From Bdellovibrionaceae bacterium UBA2316 (GTDB lineage: Bacteria > Bdellovibrionota > Bdellovibrionia > Bdellovibrionales > Bdellovibrionaceae): 64,000 nt of DNA. The notes beneath the pieces are model-generated. The model was not told where the DNA came from. It worked only from the letters and a program-made list of their open reading frames with translations, and searched no databases. Positions within the stretch are counted from its first letter, which is position 1. The number at the start of each line of letters is the position of its first letter. Both the position numbers and the translations under genes were made by a program. Shown one piece after another: positions 27,450 through 34,964 of this stretch. The DNA lies in assembly GCA_002345205.1 (NCBI GenBank), contig DDVI01000034.1:1-64000 (forward strand), read 5' to 3'.

Positions 27450-28673
27450 ATGAGTTCACTTAAAGTAGACATTTCGGATATTCAAAAAGCACACGGGCTG
27501 TTAAAGCCCGTGATCAAGCATACAGATTTGGATTTATCGTTATCGGCCAGCGAACTCTACGGTCGTAATGTCTACTTGAAATCAGAAAATACACAAAGAA
27601 CTGGCTCCTTTAAAATTAGAGGAGCCTATAATAAGATCATGAATCTTTCCGCAGAAGAAAAAGCGCGGGGAGTGGTTGCCAGCTCAGCCGGTAATCATGC
27701 GCAAGGTGTGGCCTTGAGTTCAAAGCTAGCCGGAGTACGATCCGTGATCGTAATGCCCGAGACAGCGCCTCTTAATAAAATTTCGGCAACTCGTAGTTAT
27801 GGTGGCGAAATTATCTTAAAGGGCGAAATCTATGATGATGCTTTTGAGTACGCTAAAGAATTAGAGAAAAAAGAAGGGTATACCTTTGTTCATCCGTATC
27901 AGGATTCACATATCATTGCGGGCCAAGGGACTATCGGATTAGAAATTCTAACTCAACTTCAGGATGTTGATAGCGTGATCGTCCCTATTGGTGGCGGTGG
28001 TTTGATTAGCGGTATTGGTGTAGCTATTAAAACCTTAAAGCCGTCATGTAAGATCTTTGGAGTTCAATCCGAACAGACGCCAGGGATGAGTCAATTATTC
28101 AAGCATCAGACTCCGGAGACAAAATTAAAACGCATCACGACGATTGCGGATGGAATAGCGATTAAAAAACCAAGTCCTGAAATGCATAGCCAATTCATTT
28201 CTAAATATGTGGACGATATCGTGACCGTTTCAGATGATGAAATTGCAGAGGCGATTGTATATCTAGTCGAGCGAATGAAAACAGTTACTGAAGGTTCAGG
28301 TGCTGTATCATTTGCGGCCTTAATGAAGCATAAGCTAGATTACGGCAAGAATGTGTGTGTGGTACTGTCCGGTGGAAATATTGATTTGAATATCGTATCT
28401 AAAGTGATCGAGCGTGGGCAAATTACCCGCGGTCGTTTAGCCAAAATGTCGGTGGTTGTGGAAGATATGCCTGGAAACTTGCAAAAGCTCACACAAATTA
28501 TCGCAATGGAAAAAGCCAATATCCTGGAAGTAAACCATGATCGCCTAACATATGGCCTATCTTTACGCGAGACTCGAATAGATTTCTTTTTAGAAACAAA
28601 CAGTTTTGATCAAATTAAACGAATAGAAGCAGAAATCGAAAAAATTGGCGGTAAAGTTCTGCACACCGTTTAA
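27450..28673 (+). CDS. ilvA: threonine ammonia-lyase with C-terminal ACT domain
   Basis: The 407-residue PLP enzyme has the Lys loop QRTGSFKIRGAYNKI, the SSAGNHAQGVA substrate loop, the phosphate loop IVPIGGGGLISGIGV and the late VVLSGGNIDLNI. An ACT-type domain starts near residue 330 (SVVVEDMPGNLQKLTQII). The length and single ACT domain match the catabolic or short biosynthetic threonine dehydratase group, which turns threonine into 2-oxobutanoate. The 3' end overlaps the end of the convergent XRE gene by 4 bases. Confidence 0.93.
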   Translation: MSSLKVDISDIQKAHGLLKPVIKHTDLDLSLSASELYGRNVYLKSENTQRTGSFKIRGAYNKIMNLSAEEKARGVVASSAGNHAQGVALSSKLAGVRSVIVMPETAPLNKISATRSYGGEIILKGEIYDDAFEYAKELEKKEGYTFVHPYQDSHIIAGQGTIGLEILTQLQDVDSVIVPIGGGGLISGIGVAIKTLKPSCKIFGVQSEQTPGMSQLFKHQTPETKLKRITTIADGIAIKKPSPEMHSQFISKYVDDIVTVSDDEIAEAIVYLVERMKTVTEGSGAVSFAALMKHKLDYGKNVCVVLSGGNIDLNIVSKVIERGQITRGRLAKMSVVVEDMPGNLQKLTQIIAMEKANILEVNHDRLTYGLSLRETRIDFFLETNSFDQIKRIEAEIEKIGGKVLHTV

Positions 28674-28954
28674 TGGTTATTTCTAGCGATTTTTTTTCCA
28701 GCAGAGATTTCAGATTTTAAACTGGTTTCATAATCCTTTATAAGGATTTGCAAAACCAGTTTTTCAGGAATTCCTAAAATAACGATCAGTTTACCTAAAG
28801 TATGGTGGGGAACCTTCGAAACGCCTCTTTCGAACAATGAAATGAATTGAGTAGAGTCATAGCCAAGCTTCTTCGCCAAATCTAATTGGGTCATTTCTTT
28901 ATCTTGGCGATAATTTCTAATTAAAGTTCCAAGTGCTTGATATGTTTCATTCAT
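28670..28954 (-). CDS. XRE-family small DNA-binding regulator (copy 1)
   Basis: The 94 residues hold a helix-turn-helix of the XRE type: MTQLDLAKKLGYDSTQFISLFERG with KVPHHTLGKLIVILGIPE after it. A short basic C-terminal tail (SLKSEISAGKKIA) follows. AAGGGA lies about 6 bases before the ATG. It is about two thirds identical, by hand alignment, to the next gene on the same strand and is clearly a tandem duplicate. The STQFISLFERG turn is unusual for XRE repressors, where the motif is more often IS.IERG. Confidence 0.85.
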   Translation of the reverse strand: MNETYQALGTLIRNYRQDKEMTQLDLAKKLGYDSTQFISLFERGVSKVPHHTLGKLIVILGIPEKLVLQILIKDYETSLKSEISAGKKIARNNH

Positions 28955-29019
28955 AGAGTTCCCTTTGTGATTTTTCTAAGTCGTCTATCGTGAACGAGGG
29001 CTACAATATTCTATAAAAA

Positions 29020-29304
29020 CTAAGCGGAATTTTTTGCAGTCTTTTTGCCAGAAGAAATTTCTGACTTTAAGTTAACTTCATATGCTTTCATCAAAGTATC
29101 TAAAACTTTTTTCTCTGGAATGCCAAGGATCACAATTAATTGTCCTAAAACATTGTGTGGAACTTTAGAAAGTCCTCTTTCAAAAAGTGAAACAAACTGG
29201 GTCGAGTCATAACCTAATCTTTGAGCCAAATGTAGCTGGGTTAACTCTTTTTTTACTCTGTATTCTCTAATTAGTGCGCCAAGCTCGCGACGGACTTCTC
29301 TCAT
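29020..29304 (-). CDS. XRE-family small DNA-binding regulator (copy 2)
   Basis: This is the upstream member of a tandem pair, also 94 residues, with LTQLHLAQRLGYDSTQFVSLFERG and KVPHNVLGQLIVILGIPE. A basic tail (SGKKTAKNSA) follows. GAGGT lies 8 bases before the ATG. The pair differs most at the N-terminus (residues 2-16), so the two may dimerise differently while reading similar sites. A 65-base gap separates them and they may be one transcript. Confidence 0.85.
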   Translation of the reverse strand: MREVRRELGALIREYRVKKELTQLHLAQRLGYDSTQFVSLFERGLSKVPHNVLGQLIVILGIPEKKVLDTLMKAYEVNLKSEISSGKKTAKNSA

Positions 29305-29678
29305 GTGTGTACCTCAAATTGTTGTGTTAATCCGAGATTATATTCTTACATATCTATAAGCGTCAAGGGAAGTCGTTTTATCTTTACGTTGTTAATTTCA
29401 CATTGAGTGCCGCATTCCGCTTTACACTGTGTCGTCTCAGAGCAAGGCATCCAATAATGGTAATGTCCTTGGTAAGTATGCGGAAGCTAAAGCCAATGTA
29501 AAGAAAATCATCGAAAAACTAATGTTATTTACTTTAGCGACCGATAGGTCCTAAACCTAACAAACCGGGAGTGAATGTAATGGAAACGGCGTGTAGGAGT
29601 TCAAAATCAGTATCCACAAGACCTTTTTGATTCAATTAGCTTTAAAACTGGCTAAAATGATTTCGATTGGGGGTGTAC
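29305..29678 (+). other. gap with a short coding-like remnant
   Basis: No intact gene is seen in this 374-base stretch. About 29388-29553 one plus-strand frame reads like protein (PLYTVSSQSKASNNGNVLG, then KYAEAKANVKKIIEKL) and ends at a TAA, but it has no plausible start. It may be the worn end of a lost gene. The rest must hold the promoters for the XRE pair and for the ThiF-like gene; no good boxes are evident. Confidence 0.35.
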
Positions 29679-30524
29679 GTGGAATCTAAAGTTTTAGAAG
29701 AGCAACAGCTTGAGAACTATTTTACGAGAACGTTACGTAATCATTTTTGGGTGGGCGGCAAATCTGGCCAGCTTAAAATCCAAAAATTTCGAGTTGGCGT
29801 GGCTGGGCTCGGTGGTATGGGCTCAAATATCGCTGAGATATTCTGCCGTTTGGGGGTGGGTGCCATTAGAGCAACTGATCCAGATACAATTGAAAGAACC
29901 AATATAAACCGCCAAGTTATTGCCTTTGAGGACACGGTCGGAGTGAAAAAGGCTGATGCCGCCTATAACGAACTCAAGCGTATCGCGAAGGACGTTAACT
30001 TCGAAATCAGTACGGAGGGCATACAAGCGCATAACGTCGAAAAATTTGTAGAAGGCCTTGACGTCGTTATCAATGAAATCGATGTTTTTCATATTGATAA
30101 GCAGATTCTGTTGATCGAGGCCGCGCGCAAACTGGGAATCCCGGTCTATACGACAATTGTGGTAGGGGTTGGAATCCATCTCTATAAATACGACCCTAAG
30201 GGGAATTACAGCGCTCGCGACTTTTTGGACGTAATTGTAAAGAATAAAGATGTTGAAACCCTGGTGGATCGCTTGGGACAGCCTTTGCCAAGTTACCTTC
30301 AAGGGCCGCGCCTAGATGAGTTTACCCATGAACTGAAGCAGGGAAATGTCCCTATTTTTGGTGCGAGTACATTCTTGGGTCAGTCGCTATTGGCTATTCG
30401 TGTTCTGCACGATTTTGGATTTATTAATATCCAAACAAACGTGCCACCAACGCCAAGTTTACCAAAATTTTTAGTTTTAGATCCTTTAACATTTCAGTTT
30501 GAAATCGCAGAGGTTGATAAATAA
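29679..30524 (+). CDS. ThiF/MoeB/E1-like adenylyltransferase-fold protein
   Basis: From GTG 29679 (GGGGGTG 4-5 bases upstream) the protein has 281 residues. It has the E1 Rossmann start VGVAGLGGMGSNIAEIFCRLG (glycine loop near residues 41-46), the ATP-site ATDPDTIERTNINRQ, and ALVNE-like VVINEIDVF. Family members adenylate a C-terminal or small carboxylate (ThiS, MoaD, microcin, ubiquitin-like proteins). It lacks the zinc CxxC pairs, and its only Cys lies in the first helix, so the usual catalytic Cys is missing. No ubiquitin-like, E2-like or JAB gene is adjacent. It is 2 bases from the hydrolase gene and surely co-translated with it. Confidence 0.8.
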   Translation: MESKVLEEQQLENYFTRTLRNHFWVGGKSGQLKIQKFRVGVAGLGGMGSNIAEIFCRLGVGAIRATDPDTIERTNINRQVIAFEDTVGVKKADAAYNELKRIAKDVNFEISTEGIQAHNVEKFVEGLDVVINEIDVFHIDKQILLIEAARKLGIPVYTTIVVGVGIHLYKYDPKGNYSARDFLDVIVKNKDVETLVDRLGQPLPSYLQGPRLDEFTHELKQGNVPIFGASTFLGQSLLAIRVLHDFGFINIQTNVPPTPSLPKFLVLDPLTFQFEIAEVDK

Positions 30525-30526
30525 AT

Positions 30527-31273
30527 ATGAAAGCAAAGACGAAGCTATTTCTGCATATGGGCCCAGGCTTCCATTCTTTAATTGAGGCCAGCATGTTCGC
30601 GAGTAAAATACCAGAAATGGAGTTTTGGAATCAACCCAAAACGGCATCTTTCGCTGATCTGGTAACGGCTGCTAGTGAGGTTTTTTTAAATTTAAAGCAG
30701 GATAAAGTCGATCTATATGCCCATAGTTTTGGTGCTCACTTGGCTTTAAGATTAGTACAAAAGTTTCCTGATAAAGTTGGGAAAGTAGTTATTCTGAATA
30801 GTGCCGTTAATCCGTTCAGTTGTTTTTTAAATGTTGGATCGAAGTTAAATGTATTAAATGCTACTGAAGTCAAAGCCCTCAAATCCGGATCGAGCGATGC
30901 TAAAATGGAAGCTATTTTCAAAGTGGCTACGTCTTCCGGTTTTAATTCTGTCTATTGGTATTCGGCGGAAAAACAGAAGCAAATTGAAAGTAACTATTTT
31001 TCTCAGTTCCCATCGGTTGATTTAACTGTTTTCTCCAGTGTCTTTAAGGATTTTTTAGATCAACAGGCTAGCGAACGGAATGTAGTTAGTTGGAATGGTC
31101 CTGTACGAGTAATTTACAGTGAGAATGATGCGTTACTGACTTATACCGACGACGTGGCTCCGTGGAAACACGTTTTTCCTAATGTGACATTTGAAAACGT
31201 TAAAGGGGTTGGACATTATGCCCATCTCGAAAGTGCTGCCGTGGCTGATAAATTTTTTTTGTTGGGCCTATAG
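30527..31273 (+). CDS. alpha/beta-hydrolase fold protein
   Basis: The 248-residue protein fits the alpha/beta hydrolase fold. The nucleophile elbow is YAHSFGAHLAL (Ser near residue 68; an Ala replaces the first Gly of GxSxG). The acid is in VIYSENDALLTY, and the His in GVGHYAHLESAAV. The N-terminal FLHMGPGFHS supplies the oxyanion loop. No substrate can be named; thioesterase or esterase activity is possible. It follows the ThiF-like gene by 2 bases and precedes the acyltransferase-like gene by 129 bases. Confidence 0.78.
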   Translation: MKAKTKLFLHMGPGFHSLIEASMFASKIPEMEFWNQPKTASFADLVTAASEVFLNLKQDKVDLYAHSFGAHLALRLVQKFPDKVGKVVILNSAVNPFSCFLNVGSKLNVLNATEVKALKSGSSDAKMEAIFKVATSSGFNSVYWYSAEKQKQIESNYFSQFPSVDLTVFSSVFKDFLDQQASERNVVSWNGPVRVIYSENDALLTYTDDVAPWKHVFPNVTFENVKGVGHYAHLESAAVADKFFLLGL

Positions 31274-31402
31274 CCAATTAAACTGTCTCAAATTAAAACT
31301 GTAAAAAAATCTTTGATATAGCGTCTTCTAATCAAACAATTCAAGTAAAATTATTTATGTTAAGCAATTTTTAACCGATACTTTAGTCTGTGAGGGTGCT
31401 GA

Positions 31403-32167
31403 ATGAGTCAGTTTAAATTAGTCGTGTTAGATTACGCTAAAATGCAGATTCACAATCCAATAGTTCGCAATGTCCTAAATGATATCATTGTTACCAAGCA
31501 AATTAATTTCGAACGCGCTGATGTTGACTATGTTGCTTTAGATAAGCATGACATGATTGGTACTCATTACCTTATTTATGACACGAGCGATATTTTCCAG
31601 CCTAAATTAGTGGCCGCTATCCGTTCCACGTATCCGACACGCGCCGAAAAACATCATATGCGTACGCCTCTTTTAGATTTACTTTCAAAATTGCCAGAAA
31701 ATTGCCAAGAGGCTTATCAAAAATTCAATTCGATTTATCCCTTAGCGGCCGATTGTGGTTCTTTGGTTGTAGATAGTAACTACACGTTTAAAAGTACTGG
31801 GCTTAAATTAATCGATATTTGTTATGCGATGATCTATATTCATGCTCGTCGCATGGGCTACAATAATATTTTAGGTTGCACTAACGAAAAATTCCGCTCG
31901 TCTCGGTGGCTAGAAAATATTGGATCTTATCAGCCAGGATTAAACTTTATACACCCGATAGTTTCTGATCCTCATTTGTTGATCATGATCGAAAAATTTA
32001 ATGTCCCTTATATTGAATCTATTTGTGCTGCACACGAGGACTTATTTAAAAACATTCAGGAACTCGTTCCAAGCAACGCAGGCTATATGGATATCAAGTG
32101 GGCAGTGAACGAATTTATTTTTAATAATAAGGCCGCCGAGAAACAGCGTATAAAGGTGGCAGGCTAG
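31403..32167 (+). CDS. GNAT/LuxI-FeeM-like acyltransferase (putative)
   Basis: The 254 residues follow the plan of the autoinducer-synthase and N-acyl amino acid synthase branch of the GNAT fold: a charged DKHDMIGTHYLIYD segment near 50-63, KLVAAIRSTYPTRAEKH, then a CGSLVVDSNY strand and a long helix LIDICYAMIYIHARRMGYNNI ahead of SSRWLENIG. The family transfers acyl groups from acyl-ACP or acyl-CoA to an amine. The match is by pattern only. GAGGGTG lies 5 bases before the ATG. It converges on the sensor-regulator gene with a 4-base overlap. The AT-rich 129-base gap before it may hold its own promoter. Confidence 0.5.
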   Translation: MSQFKLVVLDYAKMQIHNPIVRNVLNDIIVTKQINFERADVDYVALDKHDMIGTHYLIYDTSDIFQPKLVAAIRSTYPTRAEKHHMRTPLLDLLSKLPENCQEAYQKFNSIYPLAADCGSLVVDSNYTFKSTGLKLIDICYAMIYIHARRMGYNNILGCTNEKFRSSRWLENIGSYQPGLNFIHPIVSDPHLLIMIEKFNVPYIESICAAHEDLFKNIQELVPSNAGYMDIKWAVNEFIFNNKAAEKQRIKVAG

Positions 32168-33066
32168 AGAGAAGGCTCTTCTTTCTTCGTCACTAAGTGA
32201 ATTTGTCTGGCTTCAGCTTCCGGAAAATTAAAGGTATAATCACAGCGGATACCATCCGAAGTGTAACTCACTTCGTATTCCGGCATAGATGGGGCTAAAT
32301 TTGAAAGATAGGGAAACCAGCCCGCTAATATCAAACGATAGCGTAAGATTTTATCTATGCGGCGTTTGCTGAAATCAATATGAGCGTGATTATCATAATC
32401 TAAAAATGTCGTTACGTTAAATCGTGTCCGGTCTAAATCTAAGTCCACTCTAAAGTTATTATCTAGATTTTTAAATGTTCGGGCGACGACTTCGTAGCAC
32501 TCGTAATAATTACGAGCTTTACTGAAGTCGGCACGCATTTGCGGAGTTTGATCTAGGCTCAAGAACATGACGCATGCTAATTGATCCAAATCTTCTTGTT
32601 TAAATCCATGCTCAAGCAAAATATCGAGAAGATCCATAAAGTAATTTAGGCTGATACGATTATTTAGATCCGAATAGATCAATGGTGAAATATTTAATTT
32701 ACGCATGATCATATCGCTAAAGTGTTGTCCGTATTTCAAAGTTAGAAACTTAAAAATATGAGCGGACGAGCGCAAATAGCTAAATTGATTTTGAGTGTAT
32801 TTCTCTGGCATAACGGAATCACCAGAAAATAGGATGGATCTGACAAAGTCTTTGTCGTACGTGCCTTCCAAAATAGAGTCTTCATTAATGTGGAGGTACT
32901 GTCCCAATTGAACGAACTGGGCTTTTTTAATTACACGGGAGCGATGGCCAGACCACCAGTCTAAGAATGTAAGCGGGGATAGCCCAAGTGCTTCCGGCGC
33001 ACGATTCAGGGGTAACCCAACATCCTTAATAAAGGCTCGTAGTCTTTTATCTTTGGAAGAATCCAT
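32164..33066 (-). CDS. helix-turn-helix regulator with uncharacterised sensor-like domain
   Basis: From ATG 33066 (AAGGGA upstream) there are 300 residues. The first 60 form an HTH-like region (RAPEALGLSPLTFLDWWSG). The remaining 230 look like a ligand-sensing domain, with ISLNYFMDLLDILLEHG, NYYECYEVVARTFKNLDNN and a GWFPYLSNLAPSMPEYEV strand set. The arrangement faintly recalls AraC-type sensor domains, but I cannot assign a family. It overlaps the upstream XRE gene by 20 bases, and its 3' end overlaps the acyltransferase-like gene. It is thus a plausible controller of the facing ThiF-hydrolase-acyltransferase set. Confidence 0.65.
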   Translation of the reverse strand: MDSSKDKRLRAFIKDVGLPLNRAPEALGLSPLTFLDWWSGHRSRVIKKAQFVQLGQYLHINEDSILEGTYDKDFVRSILFSGDSVMPEKYTQNQFSYLRSSAHIFKFLTLKYGQHFSDMIMRKLNISPLIYSDLNNRISLNYFMDLLDILLEHGFKQEDLDQLACVMFLSLDQTPQMRADFSKARNYYECYEVVARTFKNLDNNFRVDLDLDRTRFNVTTFLDYDNHAHIDFSKRRIDKILRYRLILAGWFPYLSNLAPSMPEYEVSYTSDGIRCDYTFNFPEAEARQIHLVTKKEEPSL

Positions 33067-33352
33067 CAATTTCCCTTAGAAAATTTAGAATATTTTCTAC
33101 GTGTGTAATCTTACTTAAGTTTAATATCTCCCCTTTATCCATTTGCATAACGGTGGCGATCATTTCAAAATCATTTTGAGAAAGGCGCTTACGGCCAGCT
33201 TCAATCATTTTTACATCTTTAAGTGTTAGACCCGAATCTTCGGCGATTTTCTCCGAAGTCACATTAAGTATAACCTTCTGACGTTTGACGTATAAGCCAA
33301 AGAGACGACCGAATTCGCGTTTATTAAATTGGTTTAAAGTCTCTAAATTCAT
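33047..33352 (-). CDS. XRE-type helix-turn-helix protein
   Basis: The 101 residues carry an HTH of XRE type: NVTSEKIAEDSGLTLKDVKMIEAGRKRL and then a QNDFEMIATVMQMDKGEIL helix pair. It is translationally coupled to the downstream sensor regulator (overlap of about 20 bases), so the two act as a unit. Unlike the duplicated XRE pair at 28.7-29.3 kb, the core motif is a standard IEAGRK-like turn. The start ATG at 33352 has only a weak AGG ahead. Confidence 0.78.
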   Translation of the reverse strand: MNLETLNQFNKREFGRLFGLYVKRQKVILNVTSEKIAEDSGLTLKDVKMIEAGRKRLSQNDFEMIATVMQMDKGEILNLSKITHVENILNFLREIDGFFQR

Positions 33353-33441
33353 TGAACCTATCTCTATCTAGGAATTTCTCTACGTCCTAAGATAAGGGAT
33401 GGTGCAATTTTCATCAATAAAAATCTCTTTAAAAGGGGAGG

Positions 33442-33457
33442 TCCCCAGAGAAGGGGA
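33442..33457. promoter_or_regulatory. small GC stem in the 180-base gap before the desaturase
   Basis: TCCCC (33442-33446) and GGGGA (33453-33457) make a 5-bp stem with a 6-base loop. It lies downstream of the desaturase gene (minus strand) and may be part of a weak terminator. Nothing else is evident in 33353-33532. Confidence 0.3.
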
Positions 33458-33532
33458 TGGGTACCAATTAAAACAAATATGTCGAATGATTGAATACTTT
33501 TTTGACAGGAAAAATCTTTATACCGAGGCCCT

Positions 33533-34423
33533 TTACGCGGCGATTGGTTGTTCTTCGGCAGGGTCCTTTTGAAGAGTTCGTGGGTCAAATAGGGTTGGAA
33601 CTAAATGATGGTTCTTATGATAGTAGAGCCCAAATGCAATCGTATTTACAAAACGATAGAAGCGGGCATTCAAGTTTTGAATCTCGGTACCACCGCTAAT
33701 AGGGCGATGGGTAGAGTAGTTAAACCAGGCGTAGTGGAACATTTTAAAAACAATATTAGATAAAAATAGAAATGTGAATAACTGCGGACCAAGTAAAAGT
33801 AGCCAAAACAATACTCGGGCGCTTTGATCTAATTTAGCTGATTGACCAAATTGTTTAATGGCCGCCAGGGATTGGGGATTTTGTCCGTGCGTTTTAAAGA
33901 AGAATTTAACATAGGCCCCAATGGCAGCGTCGCGCATGCCCCTAGTAAATTCCCAATAGCTTTTGTTTAGAGGTGGATGAGGATCCAGTTGTGGATCGTC
34001 TGAATGCATATGATGAATGACGTGCACGATTTTCCATTGAGCAAATCCAGATAGTTGCATGACGCCGACGATTTCTCCGATTGGACGATTGAGCCATTTT
34101 GGCCTAAAGCTACTGTGAGCCGCATTGTGCAGAAACGCCGTTAGAGGAAACGTTGCTATAATGGCGAGGGGGATCCCTAATAGGTAGATCGGATCGAAAT
34201 CACTACGAGAAACACTAATGGTAGCTGCGTAAGCAAAACATCCTACTACCAGTTGAATTTTAGTTGTTGATAAAATTACGACCAAAGGAAGATACAAAAG
34301 AAGATCTTGAGAATTTATATCGGCAAATAAACATAATGCTATATTCAGGACAGAGACTACGACAAATGATGTGAAATGAGCCCGTGCTAAAAACAATCGA
34401 TCTTTACGAAAGCTAGCGATCAT
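33533..34423 (-). CDS. membrane fatty-acid desaturase
   Basis: The 296 residues have the three histidine boxes of membrane di-iron desaturases: HNAAHSS, HVIHHMHSDD and HKNHHL, spread among about four membrane helices (for example VVVSVLNIALCLFA and LLLLGPQLFTFLFL). The enzyme should insert a double bond into membrane lipid acyl chains, which could bear on membrane fluidity or on an acyl signal. CTAAGGAG lies 7 bases before ATG 34423. It is downstream of, but not coupled to, the regulators at 32-33.4 kb. Confidence 0.88.
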   Translation of the reverse strand: MIASFRKDRLFLARAHFTSFVVVSVLNIALCLFADINSQDLLLYLPLVVILSTTKIQLVVGCFAYAATISVSRSDFDPIYLLGIPLAIIATFPLTAFLHNAAHSSFRPKWLNRPIGEIVGVMQLSGFAQWKIVHVIHHMHSDDPQLDPHPPLNKSYWEFTRGMRDAAIGAYVKFFFKTHGQNPQSLAAIKQFGQSAKLDQSARVLFWLLLLGPQLFTFLFLSNIVFKMFHYAWFNYSTHRPISGGTEIQNLNARFYRFVNTIAFGLYYHKNHHLVPTLFDPRTLQKDPAEEQPIAA

Positions 34424-34552
34424 GGATTTGCTCCTTAGTTCATTCCTTAGTGGCGTTCATTTTTCCTATCGGCAGAATGCCTTCTTGGGATTAGTCAAAA
34501 TATGAGACACTTAGGGTGTATACTGCTAATAAACAGCACTTCGGGCGCAACC
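34424..34552. other. gap upstream of the desaturase without a gene
   Basis: This 129-base stretch, together with the remnant that follows, must hold the promoter of the minus-strand desaturase. I see no convincing boxes, repeat or RNA structure in it. Confidence 0.3.
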
Positions 34553-34964
34553 ATGAGTTTTAGACACGGCATAGGAAGTCACAAAAAAGTGATTGTATAG
34601 GCAAGTAAATAAAGTAAACTGATTTAACTATGGAAATGGACAAATTAGGACATTTTAATGGCCATACCTAAAAATGTTACGGCAATTGCCGAAACATATG
34701 ATGTTCTTATCTGCGATTGGTTTGTAGGTCCCTCAGTCTGCAGAAAAATGGTTAAAGAAATTGGAATCTCAAAAACAATTACCAGAAGCTACTGTCGTCG
34801 CGACTGGGATGCCTGACATCGAAGAAAACGTCGAGAATTTGCCTATATATTTAATTTACAAACCGTTCGATTTTTACAGTTTAAAAGATATCTTAATTAA
34901 TCTTAAGCAAAGTCAATTACGCCCGACTTTACCAACACTTGGTCACCCACCACTAAATTTTTAA
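34553..34964 (+). pseudogene. response-regulator receiver remnant (frameshifted)
   Basis: Pieces of one receiver domain lie in different frames. A start (SHKKVIV) at about 34553-34600 runs into stops. From ATG 34658 one frame reads YDVLICDWFVG, the phospho-Asp strand. After about 34735 the match moves to another frame: KWLKKLESQKQLPEATVV, then GMPDIEENV and YLIYKPFDFYSLKDIL, the Lys-Pro-Phe strand and last helix. No output domain is visible. The 3' end runs into the C-terminus of the facing hydantoinase-like gene. At least one frameshift and several stops mean no function is likely. Confidence 0.65.

Noticed and set aside
29667..30524. Ubiquitin-like conjugation or CBASS-type operon
   Set aside because: No E2, JAB peptidase, ubiquitin-like or nucleotide cyclase gene lies beside the ThiF-like gene, and the catalytic Cys is missing.
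31403..32167. Firm call as acyl-homoserine-lactone synthase
   Set aside because: The fold pattern fits, but the set of invariant LuxI residues cannot be confirmed by eye, and no LuxR gene is adjacent.
33364..33588. Minus-strand 74-codon frame overlapping the end of the desaturase gene
   Set aside because: It overlaps a certain gene in another frame and lacks a start signal.
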